Shown one piece after another: positions 10,399-20,836 of a stretch of 64,000 bases of DNA. Source of the DNA: Scilla litardierei. Taxonomy: Eukaryota; Streptophyta; Magnoliopsida; Asparagales; Asparagaceae. Below the pieces are notes generated by a model. It was not told where the DNA came from. It made no database searches and worked only from the letters and a program-made list of their open reading frames with translations. Location: positions 124,001 to 188,000 of the forward strand of contig JAULAV010008626.1 of NCBI GenBank assembly GCA_030789695.1. The letters are read 5' to 3'. How positions within the stretch are numbered: position 1 is the first letter of the stretch; the number at the start of each line of letters is the position of its first letter. The position numbers and the translations under genes are program-made.

Positions 10399-12191
10399 TG
10401 GTTGAATATCATCTTACCGCAAGCGCATGATATATAAATATATCGACAAGTGGGTATTGAATCCATAGGGAGGCGGTTTTCACACTACTTATCTATTCCT
10501 AGGCTGGGTTAGGCTTCGATGTCTTATTGGGTGGAGATGGATTACGAAGGAATGTCGTAATGGCATCGTAATGGCGATGGAAGTGGAATGCGAGGGTGTC
10601 ATGATCGGCAAGGCACGACCAAGGTCTCCACACAAAAAAGAAAACAAAAAGAACAAAGAGAAACGAATTAGGGAAATATCAATAGGATGTCGGGAATCCC
10701 CGCTAGGGCTTTCGGGTTTGGATAACATGTTAAGGATCCCTTCATCGAACGATGAATGCAGGTAGGAGTGTTGCACATGTATATGGGAACAAGCACTTGA
10801 ATTTCGTCGTCATGCTCATCTAACGCCTTCGCATGTGCAGTCGTACTTTCACAGTCGACCTTGCATGGGGACGCGTGCAGTATGCTTGACACTTGGTTCT
10901 CGTACCACAGATTCGTATCCACTCTCGTGATCTACGGACTAGGATACCACTCTATGGTTGGTTCAGGCAATCGGGCTAATCTCGTAGTCACCGACTAGAG
11001 GATCGAGGATTAGTGATCGCCCCTAACTCTCGAGTCACTCTCGTGATCGCGAGCCCTAGAAACGGCCACTAAGCCCAAATCAGATTCGTGGGGATCGTCC
11101 CTAGAATGTGGAGCTACTTTTGCAATCCTCAATTCTAGGGCTAATCCCCCAAAACCCCTTATCCAAACTACCGTAGAGCAACCCTAGATTCATCCAACTA
11201 AGGTTAACCCATCACACTGACCCTAGAATCCTAGGGTTCATCCCTAATCCTAGCAATAGATCTACTCAATCATTGCATAAGAGATAGAAACAACGGGTAT
11301 AAACATCACAAATAGATAATATGAAAGCAATAAAAGATTCAATAATAAAAACACATGAGAAAGACAATAAACAAGATTTAACAAAGGAAAAATATGTATC
11401 TAATAGAGATCCGATACATAAACATCCAAGAGGGGGCCAATGGCATAGCCTAACCTCTGAAAATCATCCCCAAAGACAGAAAATAGGAAAAAGTGGCTAA
11501 AACGGCTCCCTCCAAATGGTGGCTCAACTCCCAATTTATAGGCTTCCCCAACAACCCTAATAATTGACCTAAAAGCAATTTCCCGACATAGCGCTCGGTC
11601 GAGCATGCCCTACTGCTCGACCGAGCGCGCCCTTTGGTGCTTGGTGTTGATGCTTGGAGAATGGGCCACTTGGTCGAGCAGGGTAGCCGCTCGATCGAGT
11701 GCTCCCTTCGAGGAATCCATGTCGCTCGGGCAAACATGCCAAAGCGGCATCTCGCTCGGCCGAGCAACACAACTCGCTCGGCCGAGCGAATTAGACGCGA
11801 ACTTTCCCGAGAGCTGCAAGGCAAAAAATAGGAGCTCACTGACGACTGGCTCGGGTGAGTGTTGGGGGTCGCTCAGCCGAGTGACCCCTTTCGTAGCTCG
11901 ACTCCTCGTTCTTTGTATCATAGCTCGGTCGAGCGCACGGGCGTCCTGGAACTCATGGCCAAGGCTCTCTCTCTTCTCCTCTCCTCTCCTCTCTTCTTCT
12001 TTGCTTCTTCTTCTTGCTCCTCTCCAGTGGCTTTGAGTCGTCAAATGCGGCGTCGTTGATGCTCCGGCATCGATGTTCATGCCCTACTCTCCAATATGCT
12101 TCAAATTGCTCGATATTACCTGAAATGCAACCAAACGCTCTCAAAGTCAAATAGTTCTAGTTAATAGCTAAAAAGCGTATAAAATTAGGAT
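10399..12191 (-). mobile_element. Truncated LTR of an Athila/Tat-like element (E5)
   Basis: Starts tggttgaata, like the low-coordinate LTR end of E3 (tggttgactc). Nearby are a similar catgatatataaatatatcga stretch and a 'gggtattgaatccatagggagg' type start region, split here as gggtattgaatcc and atagggagg, that resemble E3 35930-36010. No open reading frame of note. It contains a palindrome cluster (11583-11945) and a CT-rich run (11963-12018). The high-coordinate LTR end and internal DNA are missing: the sequence is cut at 12191 where the chimeric segment begins. Confidence 0.55.
11583..11945. repeat. Cluster of GC-rich palindromes in the E5 LTR
   Basis: Repeated self-complementary cores GCTCGGTCGAGC, GCTCGACCGAGC, GCTCGGCCGAGC and GCTCGATCGAGT, at roughly 25-60 bp intervals in otherwise ordinary LTR sequence. 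Overlapping ORFs here on both strands are products of the palindromes. Confidence 0.8.
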
Positions 12192-12576
12192 TTAAGCAAT
12201 CATTTTAGCGTGTAAACATTGGTCCTGATTGAAGCAACTTTGGATGAAAAGCCATTATATGTACTTTTCATGTAAAAACCAAAGAATAAATGAGCCATGT
12301 CATACAATATCCTAGAAACATTAAAGCATCTATTTAAAATAGATTCCTAATTATATCGCAAGTGATTCAATACATTCATAGTCTGCCCAATAACAAGCAT
12401 GTGCTACACAGAATGTGCACGCATGTTCTACAACTGGGCATCAGCTAGAAAATAGTGATGTCCCAAAACTTTCACTGCATATGACAGCTTAGTTATGCAT
12501 GAAAGATCAATATATGACATTCTAGAGCAATGGAAGAGCACTTGTTAAAGCATGAAAAGTTATCAGCCTGGGAAAA

Positions 12577-13297
12577 ATTGAGTGAAGGTTGTGCAGAAGT
12601 ATAAATCACACCGAAAATTTGGTTACGCGACACCTATATCTTTTGAGGAAAGGAACACACACACACATTTTACCACCAATTTTGCTTAAAAAACATTCAG
12701 TAGGCTTCATAATATTTTTGGGATCAACAACTTGATGAAACTGAGAATGCAAATGCAAGAACTTCCCAAAATAACCAAGCAATTCACAAAGCAAAAAAAC
12801 AAATACCTGACCATAATCCTCCACAAGATCGAAAACCCCACAAGAATCTGCAAGCTCGATCTCGTGATAAGGGTGCCATGTATTGTCCTCATGGTGTACT
12901 CAAATCTCTAATACATCAACCCAACAAATAAATCGAAAATTGAGTGAAGGTAGTGCATAACTATAAATCATACCCCAAATTTGGTTACGCGACACCTATA
13001 TATTTTAAGGAAAGGAAAACATACACATTTTACCACCAATTTTGCTTTAAAACATTCAGATAGACTTCATAATACTTTTGGGATCAACAACTTGATGAAA
13101 TTGAGAATGCAAATGCAAGAACTTCCCAAAATAACCAAGCAATTCACAAATCAAAACAACAAATACCTGACCACAATCCTCCACAAGCCCGAAAACCCCA
13201 CAAAAATCTGCAAGCTCGATCCGCGGTAAGAGCGCCTGGATTGTCCTCATGGTGTACTCAAATCTCTAATACATCAACCCAACTAATAAATTGAAAA
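12577..13297 (-). repeat. Tandem duplication (about 361 bp x 2) with a NAT exon
   Basis: Units 12577-12937 and 12938-13297 are about 85-90% alike by eye. Each holds one transporter exon with flanking intron. The same duplication is present in copy 2 (47116-47825), so it predates the segment duplication. Confidence 0.85.
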
Positions 13298-13525
13298 TGA
13301 TTCTAGAGATTAAAAACAGTATAAACACACTGAGAGATTTAAAATAAACCTCATATGGGTCAATAATGTAAACGAATCTGTGACTGAGAATAATCGATAG
13401 GGTCGAAAGATGAAGGTAAACGACCCTCCGATCACGATCAGAAGCCGACAGTCGAAATGGGTCTGAGGCAGCATATTGCTTCTAGTAACAAACATCATGG
13501 TTTGAATAACTTTTGCCTTCTCTTC
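12807..13525 (-). pseudogene. Nucleobase-ascorbate transporter (NAT/NCS2) gene fragment
   Basis: On the minus strand an exon at 13350-13525 follows an acceptor ttttgcag and encodes EEKAKVIQT..., then RLLIVIGGSFTFI, and ends at a GT donor. This matches the conserved region of plant NAT permeases. The next exon (AGATTTGAGTAC start, RFEYTMRTI then LQILVGFSILWR) is present twice, at 13167-13265 and 12807-12907, each ending CAG|GTATTTG. NAT proteins are 12-14-helix membrane permeases for purines, pyrimidines or ascorbate. Only two of the dozen or so usual exons remain. Exon 13350-13525 has a frameshift near the IGGSF region and 13167-13265 a 1-base loss; no start or stop survives. Family match is from motif recognition. 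Confidence 0.72.
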
Positions 13526-14306
13526 CTGCAAAATTCAAACAAAATTCCAATAAAAACAATCAGAAACAGAGAGAAATCAAATAGAGAACCCCATTTAACT
13601 AAAAAATGCTCAACTAGAGAAACCCATTTATCTCGTAAAATGTGTTGCGTAACGTAATTTCTGTCATATATGTTGATATAGTGCATGCGTAGGACTTCTG
13701 GCACTACCATTTTTGTCAAAAAATAACTTGAGAAAGAAAGAAGTAATTAAATAAACGAAAGTTTAGCATTAAAATTCTTCATGATTGAAAAGAAAACAAG
13801 CCAACACAATATTATTCACGAATCTGATTCGATTACATGTTAATTACGAATTTTCCAAAATCCAAATAGAAGCACATAATCGTTACCCTCACGGCATCAT
13901 CCACCACAATTGATGTCCTAATTTGTAAGGATTCAGTTTGCTTAGGAAATAAAGTCCTAAATTCCTAAATCCTAGTATATATCACCAAATGGAATTTATA
14001 ACAGAAGTTAAGCCTCGCATGGGTCTTTACGGTTACAAATAATCATACAAAGCCAACGATCATTGATGACACGCTTTGTTTTTCATATAAGCATGAATTA
14101 AAAATGTCAACATTTAAACCTTGATGATGAGCATATGAACAAAGCAAAGAATTTAAAAAAATAAAATCTCAAATCCGATTCATATAAAACCTACAATTCA
14201 TAGTTGTGCAATTGAAAAATCAGAACTTTTTCAACTCTTCACCTTATTTATCACTGCCTTGTGCTAAGGAATATTGGGAAAAACACCATCTTTCCGTGTT
14301 TTTCCA

Positions 14307-14308
<2 letters not shown>

Positions 14309-14352
<44 letters not shown>
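14309..14352. repeat. (AC)n microsatellite
   Basis: About 22 AC units; the equivalent in copy 2 is at 58274-58323 and is slightly longer. Confidence 0.98.
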
Positions 14353-14353
<1 letters not shown>

Positions 14354-14519
14354 GATCATCAAGAAAATTCGGCATTTAGGGTATGCTTCATCTGAATTTG
14401 GTGATATTGAAAGAAAATTCACTACACTCAAGCAACTTAGGAAGAACCCCTTTTGAAGAGAAAAAAGGATAGACCTTTTTTCGTTGAAGAGCGAGGAGTC
14501 AAATCCTTCAACAACGAAG

Positions 14520-15263
14520 TTGGACTTGTCATTAGGCCTCTCTAATCTGCTTTACAGTGAGCGAAAGCACGCCATGGCCCCACGGCTTCAAAGCAACCGA
14601 GATGCGAGAGTTAGAACTTAAAAGAGATCGATGAAGCCCTAACCCAAAGTTTTTGTCTCCGGATGATGCTTGAGCGACGACAATGGCAACGAAGAAGCAA
14701 AACCCTCGATCGATTGCACGAAGAAGGAAGAAAATTTCTTGGTTTTGGCGATGGTGCTTAGCGTAAGAGAGGCCATTGCACTTCGAATCGCTCAAGCTAT
14801 TGACGATTGCCTTAGGAGAGTGTGAGTGTTGACGATTGCTTGAGTAGAGCACACAAAGAGGGCTCCAGATGGGCTTGGAGGAGAGGAGATCTTGAGCTAG
14901 GGCTTGTGGGAGAGGAGATCTCGAGCTATAGCTTGTGGGAGAGGAGATCTCGAGCTATAGCTTGTGGGAGAGGAGATCAGAGCTAGGGCGAGATTGAGAG
15001 AATGAGCAAGAGAAAGAAATGTATCTTGGGGATTCCAGATATGGCTGAGATTTTTCATGCTAAAGAAGAGAAACCTCTTTTCTCTATTTATAAGGCCACC
15101 ACCATATCTTCCATCCTGCAACCGCCCCCTGATTTTCCACAACCGACCCACGATTTCCTTAACGGCCATGTGAGACTTGGTCTCTCGGTTGAGGAAAATC
15201 CTCAACCGAGTATCGGGTCGGTTACCAGTTGATTTAGCCATATCAGGCCATAACCAACTTACA
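14520..15263 (-). repeat. Copia 3' LTR, copy 1 (low boundary uncertain)
   Basis: Read on the minus strand the LTR begins TGTAAGTTGG at 15263, directly after a purine tract. A TATA-like TTATAAATAGAG (complement 15082-15094) marks U3/R. I cannot fix the other end: no clear CA terminus or target duplication was found, and 14520 is an estimate. A long ORF across this LTR in copy 2 is interrupted here, so it is not a conserved gene. Confidence 0.65.
15082..15094 (-). promoter_or_regulatory. Copia LTR TATA box
   Basis: Complement reads CTTATAAATAGAG, about 170 bp inside the LTR from its 5' end on the minus strand. The same site occurs in copy 2 at about 59025-59036. Confidence 0.55.
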
Positions 15264-15273
15264 TCTCCCACTT
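15264..15273 (-). other. Copia polypurine tract
   Basis: The complement reads AGTGGGAGA just before the LTR terminus TGTAAGTTGG, the priming site for plus-strand DNA. Copy 2 has the same tract at 59207-59216. Confidence 0.7.
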
Positions 15274-15430
15274 GGCCTGAAATGGCCAAGTGCATTTTGG
15301 TCATACTCTCACTATCCGTGAGATATAACACATGATGTAATTTCACATACTCCCACTATCCGTGAGATATGCACATTTTATTTATCGAGTACAATCATTA
15401 TTCATGAAAGTTTCCTTGACTTAGATATTT

Positions 15431-15951
15431 CTAAGTCCCCATCAAACCAACATGTTTGATAAATGTACCTGCTGGAATACCCTTTGTCAAGGGATTAGCA
15501 ATCATATTACTTATTGGAATACAAGTCACATTGACTTCTTTCCTTTCCACCATATCATGTATGTAATGATATTGTATTTCAATATGCCTTCCTTTGGAAC
15601 TGTTTGCACCACTGTGGATCAAGCTGATGGCTGCTTGATTATCACAGTACATCTCAATTGGTACATCCACCAAATTGAGATCCAAGTCCAATAGGAACCG
15701 TCTGATCTAGACAGCATGAATAGCCGCCATACTACAGGCTATATACTCAGCTTCTTGTGTGTATTTCGCTACACAACCCTGTTTCTTTCCACCCCAAGAA
15801 ACAGCTGCACCACCAAAGGTGAACACATGTCTTATAGTTGACTTCCTGTCATCTTTGTCCCCTCCGAAATCTGCATCGGAGTAACCAATAACATCAAGCG
15901 AATCTGCTTGATAAACTAACGTATGGTGCACCGTACCCTTTATATATTTCA
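15431..15951 (-). pseudogene. Copia pol C-terminus (RNase H), copy 1, part 1
   Basis: Encodes the RNase H end of a Ty1/copia polyprotein. GYSDADFGG and KSTIRHVFTFGGAAVSW lead to KQGCVAKYTQEAEYIA, and MYCDNQAAISLIHS with KGRHIEIQYHYI follow; the frame ends GLMGT at 15431. Catalytic acidic residues are visible. A stop at 15704-15706 (Trp-to-stop by family comparison) interrupts it, and the same stop occurs in copy 2, so the element was dead before the duplication. E1 was inserted at 15951 and the upstream part resumes at 25490. Confidence 0.9.
15947..15951. repeat. E1 target-site duplication, left
   Basis: tttca, repeated exactly at 25485-25489 beyond the right LTR. Confidence 0.92.
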
Positions 15952-16538
15952 TGTAACGACCACTTTTCGTGGTACGTTGTTCGTGCACGTGCTTTTGACC
16001 GTGCACGTATTTGTTTTAGACCTTGCTTGTTTGTGAACACTTTCGTGTGATATGCCGTTGTGAACGTCTCTGAGAGTATTAAATAGTGGCACTATTTTGG
16101 AACGACGTTTCTCGAGTCGTTTTCCCACAATTTAAACTTACTCGATGAGACGTGACGATTCTCACTCTTGACGGGAGACGTTTCTATTTTTAGTTTCGTC
16201 GTCCGACGTCGAATTTGAGATCCGTCTTCTTAGTTAGCTCACATTCGTCATCACGATCACCTCGATATTTATTTTATAATTTTTGGAGTTCATTTGACCA
16301 CTTTAATATTTTTAACAAGTTTTATATTATTTTTAATAATTAATTTATAAATTATTTTCGGCCAAATAAAATTTATTTGAGTTTTAAACGTTTTAAAGAA
16401 TTTTTGAGCCAATTTCCAGCTCATTTGGACCGGGTCAAACCCTTGGGTGAGTTGGAGTAGTTAAATTTCAAATTTTAAATCTTTTTAAACTTCTAATCCT
16501 ATTAGATTTAGCCCTAGACCAAGTCAACCCATCTACAC

Positions 16539-16546
16539 TATATAAG
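16539..16546 (+). promoter_or_regulatory. E1 LTR TATA box
   Basis: TATATAAG at 587 bp into the LTR, the same offset as at 23135-23142 in the right LTR. It precedes the GC-rich block, which would therefore be transcribed. Confidence 0.55.
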
Positions 16547-16610
16547 CAACCCCTAGCAAGACCTATTTTCGCAAGAAATTAGCCCTAGCCTCTTCCAAAC
16601 TCAAATTGGA

Positions 16611-17260
16611 CGTTGCGACGATTCGTCGCAACGTTGCGACAAGCATTGGCCGCACCGACCGAGAGAACGGGCTCCGTTCCCCCGCTCTGACCGGTCGCCC
16701 GCTCCGCATCCTAGCTGCTCCGCATCGCTGCAGCAGCCGCCGCCCTGTTCCCGCGCTCTGACCGAGGATTCCTCTCGGTCAGACCGAGAGCATCGCCCGC
16801 TTCCGTTCCGCACAGCCGCTCGCACCCAACCCCGCTTCGTCCCCCGCTCAGCGCCGTGTCTGACCGAGGCGCATCCCCGCACCGACCGCAGCTTCGCAAC
16901 GTTGCAACCGTTGCAACGTTGCAGCACCCCGCTCCCCGCATCCAAGCGCCCCGACTGGGACATTGCCCCGCACCGACCGAGAGCCCCGACCCCGCACCGA
17001 CCCGCTGCGATGCACAAGCCCGTTCCCCCGCACCGACCGAGCCGTTCCCCCGCATTTGGCTGAGTACGACCGATGGCCATACGTCGCAACCCCGCACCTG
17101 TCGCATCGCTTGCCACCGTGGGCCCCCCAAGTTCTCCAGAGTTATTGTGGGTCCCCCAAAGGTCCCTAGGACTACTGTGGGCCCCACCTAGGTGCGTTCT
17201 CTTCAACGACTTGCCGCGTACGACGTCGTCGCACGTCGTAGCCCGTTGTCGCACGTGCGA
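16611..17260. repeat. GC-rich inverted-repeat block in E1 LTR
   Basis: Starts with the near-palindrome TTGCGACGATTCGTCGCAA and continues with many CACCGACCGAG and CCCCGC repeats, GTTGCAACGTTGCAAC-like runs and CGTACGACGTCGTCGCACG. Composition is sharply different from the AT-rich LTR on both sides. The same block in the right LTR spans 23207-23856. Confidence 0.8.
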
Positions 17261-17717
17261 GCTTTGGAATCTGGAATCGTCGCCCCGGTTGATTGCTCTG
17301 AAATTTCCAGCGAGGAATCTAATTGGAATCTGGACTTGGAGCGTGATCTTTTATTCCAACCCCCGGCGTCGCTACCCGACGCCGGTGTAGCTTTCGCGTC
17401 GTGTTGAGGTAACGCTTTGCACCCCTAGGACCCCCAACCCAATTGCATGCTAATCAAGACTAAAACCAGTATTTTTAAAGTATTTTAAATGTTTTAAATT
17501 CACTAATCAAGATTAATAATATGGAATTTAGGCCGGTGGACTTGCGCACGTAGGATAATTGTGATTTTGGACTCATTGGACGGTGTGCTCAGACGTCGTG
17601 CTTGCAGGCAAGTGAAACTTGCCAACTCTTGTGTAGGGCCATGTTTTTAGGCCACTTCCTTGTTCCTAGCGTAAAAGAGACTAGTCAGTGAAATGATAGC
17701 TGGCTAGACGCCTACTT

Positions 17718-17783
17718 GATCTAGTTTGACAACGAAACTAGATCCGTCACCTAATTGATCTAGCTTGACAACGAAGCTAGATC
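17718..17783 (+). other. Paired 27-nt hairpins in E1 5' LTR
   Basis: 17718-17744 has a perfect 10-bp stem GATCTAGTTT/AAACTAGATC with loop GACAACG. 17757-17783 has the same loop and stem GATCTAGCTT/AAGCTAGATC. The T-A to C-G change preserves pairing. The second form is also in both E2 LTRs. Confidence 0.8.
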
Positions 17784-18888
17784 CAACTCTTTAAACTTGT
17801 TGTTCATGCATACTAAACTGTCACGTTTACTTTTCTTATCTGTACGCACTTTTAACTGTCATGCATCGCATCTTACATGGCATCCCAGTTGATTGTTGCA
17901 TTCGTAGCACACGCTACAAAACTTGTACTCCTTGAAAACTACTTCCGGGGGAAACGGGCCTCATGTGTTGGTCAAAAGCCAATGCCCGGGTTCCCTGGAC
18001 TGGCTAGGTGCACCCCTACGCCATACTTGTTTAAACACTTCCTGTCTCGTGGTCCAGAAGCGGGCCTCATGTGTTGGCTAAAAACCAATGCCCGATACAC
18101 GTGGAGGGGGTAGGGATAAACGATCACTTGAGCTAGGAGCTGGCCGTGCAGCCACTCTAGCCAAAAGGCGGAATCCCTGTGCACGAGGTGCTTACTTTTC
18201 TTGTCTTGTACTTGTCTTGTGAATGATTCATGCAATACTTGTCATACATGCCATGTTTAAATACCATGCTCGTACTTTACTTTACTTTACCTTACCTGTT
18301 GAACTCATTACTTTAACTGCCATGTCATTGCATCATGCTAGAACTGCTAGGTTGCTTTACTTTTACCTACCTTCAGTTTTCTTGCACAAGTCTCTTGTAG
18401 ACTTGCTGACATGTGCCCCTTGCTCTTTTGGGTGTCACATGTTAGACCCTGAGCCAGAGACCGTTGCTGAGTACGTGGTGTTTTGCTGACGCTGAGTCTG
18501 AGTCCATGATTGCCAGGAGGATTTTGGTGGACACCGGTGACCATTCTTTGAGTCTTTGTTGAGCTTTATTTTGTTTAGGCCTTTTGTTAGTTATTGGTGC
18601 GTAGCACCGTCGTTTGTACTTTGTACTTTTGTTGGCCATGTTTGGGCCTTTAGTCTCTTTTTCCTTTTAGCCTGGTGGCTTTTCTGTGATGTTGGAATTT
18701 ATATTTATGGATATTCTGAGATTATTCTTTTGTCTCATTTCATTATTATTATCTTGTTTCGCTCGCGTTGCAAGGACCTGCAGTTTTAAATTTGATTGAC
18801 GCTTATCGGACTTGCAGCTTTGCAGCTTCAAGTCTGAGCGGACCTTCTCACGCTTCGCCTCCATATTTTTGGGAAGCGGGGCGTGACA

Positions 18889-18915
18889 GGTTTTGTTGGT
18901 GGCCCATGCAGGTCC
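18889..18915 (+). other. E1 primer-binding-site region
   Basis: Directly after the LTR: ggttttgttgg, then tggcccatgcaggtcc. The segment is identical in E2 (complement of 54913-54939). A plausible site starts at TGGTGGCCCATGCAGG, 8 nt from the LTR; it is not the usual initiator-Met site, and I cannot name the tRNA. Confidence 0.5.
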
Positions 18916-20745
18916 GTCTTGCAATTGCGAATTAGCGGAACAACGATAATAACAGAATGTCCATTAAATAAATTGCAACATCCAAGTAATAAGCCCTGAG
19001 CTTAGTCGTTTTCTTATGACACTAGGTGATAAGAAGACTTAGTTAGACGCCTGTGCTTGTTAGTTAGAGGCCTCTGTTTGTTAGTTAGACTCCCTGCCAG
19101 CAATTGATTTAATTGTCGTAGGAGTTACCTTAGTGGTTATTGCCTAACTCTGACCATATTTGACTTCTAGAATTTCCTTTTGTCGTTCGCTTGGGTTCAT
19201 CGATTTCGGACCAAGCTGAACGCATTTCTTTACCGTCTAACCTTTAGAAATCTTAGCGCTTAGTTTTTAATCTTTAGTTGGTCGACCGTAGGGGTTTCCG
19301 TAGACTTTCCTGATTCATATCCTAGGCGTATGTATGTTCTGATCATCCGACTAATTTCCTTGCCTCGATTCACGAGATCGCCTCATGACGATCGTCGTCC
19401 ATTTTCGAACCTCTCCATTACGAACCTTGAAACTCTTGAAAGTATTTTTGACCCCCTCCTTTCCGAAGTTTAACCTTGTTCCAAATCTTAATGCATATGT
19501 ACTTATACTTCATCCTCCTTCGTTGATTTAAAATTTTAAAAAAACTTTTGTCTGAAATTTTGAACTCTAGCTTATAATATCTTTCCAGCTTTTATCTTTC
19601 GTACTTATGTAAATGCATTGCCCCTTCATATATTAATTTTATTCTGGACCGTACTTTTGCTTTGCCCAATTCGATTTATAATTTTCCTTCTTATTTGTGT
19701 TATTCGAATGATACGTCGTGTTTACTTTAATATACTTTCAAGCCACATGGAATTTCAGCTTTTAGACAGTCAGTTTTATGCTCATCGTTTTCGCTATTTC
19801 AAAATTTTAAGAAATTACTACTCCTGACCCAGACTTCCCATAGTTTGGTTTTTAAAGCTTTACTATCAATTTTGATAATTCTACTACCAAGTTATTAATA
19901 TTATCTTTCCACTTCCCCTACGTGCTTTTAGAAAAATTTCGAGACTAAATAGAATTTCAATTATTTTTATATAACTGTATCAGGTTCGTTGTGCTCGTAT
20001 GCTAAGGACCTTGTGTAAATCAGTTTTTCATTTTTGCAAATCCTGGTTCCTTTGAAAAGCAGCTTCAATATTGATTATTTTAAAATTTTTCATAATCTAA
20101 AAGTTTTGAAAGCATTTAACATGAGTTTAAATCCTTCCGTTACTTGATTTCCTTCCTTGACTTTCACAAACATTATCTTAAATTACTGCCGTATAATATT
20201 TTCTAAACTACGTCTTCAATATTCGTGTGAATGATTGTACTTCCTTTTTAAATGATTTTTTAAAACCAATAAAACATTTTCTCTTATTATGAATATTCGA
20301 CTCAAACTTATTTCAACTCGCTTTATCGATCTTCAAATATTTTATACAGATGAGGAATTCCAATTTTTTGAAGTACAACAGTTTTCAATTTTGCGTATTT
20401 TATCTCATGCTATTTACCCTATTTTCTTTTTCCCCTCCTATATAAGCATCACTACATCTCCCTTTTCCCTCAACCTAAACATCACTATTGAGTCAATGTT
20501 TCGTCTAACCAAGCTGTCTCCTTGTATTCGTCCTATCTGAACTCGTGCGTATCGATCCTTCCCTCGTCACGCCCTCGACCTCGACCTCCCTCTATTGCTT
20601 AGGCTTTAGTGTCCGTCAATGTCTGTGTCAACCCTTAATTGTTAGTAGGCCCTTGGACCTTGTGAGGTAGTCGTAGTGCACGTACCTAAGTTGTGTACGT
20701 GGGCTTGAATGAGAATTTCCATAGTATATTGATGTTGCCTATTGA

Positions 20746-20748
<3 letters not shown>

Positions 20749-20835
<87 letters not shown>
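20749..20835. repeat. (TA)n microsatellite
   Basis: About 43 uninterrupted AT dinucleotides inside E1. Confidence 0.98.

Positions 20836-20836
<1 letters not shown>

Larger units (their letters stand above)
12192..15951. other. Chimeric segment copy 1, left part
   Basis: Nearly identical to 46731-47843 plus 57284-59890. It holds NAT transporter introns and exons, an (AC)n tract, a copia 3' LTR and the 3' end of copia pol. It continues at 25485 beyond E1. The left edge ttaagcaatcattttagcg is identical in both copies although the flanking DNA is unrelated. 12192-12576 and 13530-14300 show nothing beyond AT-rich intron-like DNA. Confidence 0.85.
15952..18888 (+). repeat. E1 5' LTR
   Basis: 2937 bp, TG...CA. 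It starts with a GTGCACG-type inverted repeat (15980-16012). TATA box at 16539, GC-rich inverted-repeat region 16611-17260, two adjacent 27-nt hairpins at 17718-17783, and two copies of a gggcctcatgtgttgg unit (17957 and 18062). The 217-aa minus-strand and 111-aa plus-strand ORFs across 16600-17260 are by-products of its CG-rich repeats. Confidence 0.93.

Noticed and set aside
12807..13525. A functional NAT transporter gene
   Set aside because: Only two exon types are present, with a frameshift, a duplicated exon, a mutated donor in copy 2, and no start or stop.
16601..17254. 217-residue minus-strand ORF (and overlapping plus-strand ORFs) in the E1 LTR, repeated at 23197-23850
   Set aside because: It is open on several frames at once because of CG-rich repeats lacking stops, has a low-complexity Arg/Gly/Cys composition and lies within LTR sequence. 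No domain.
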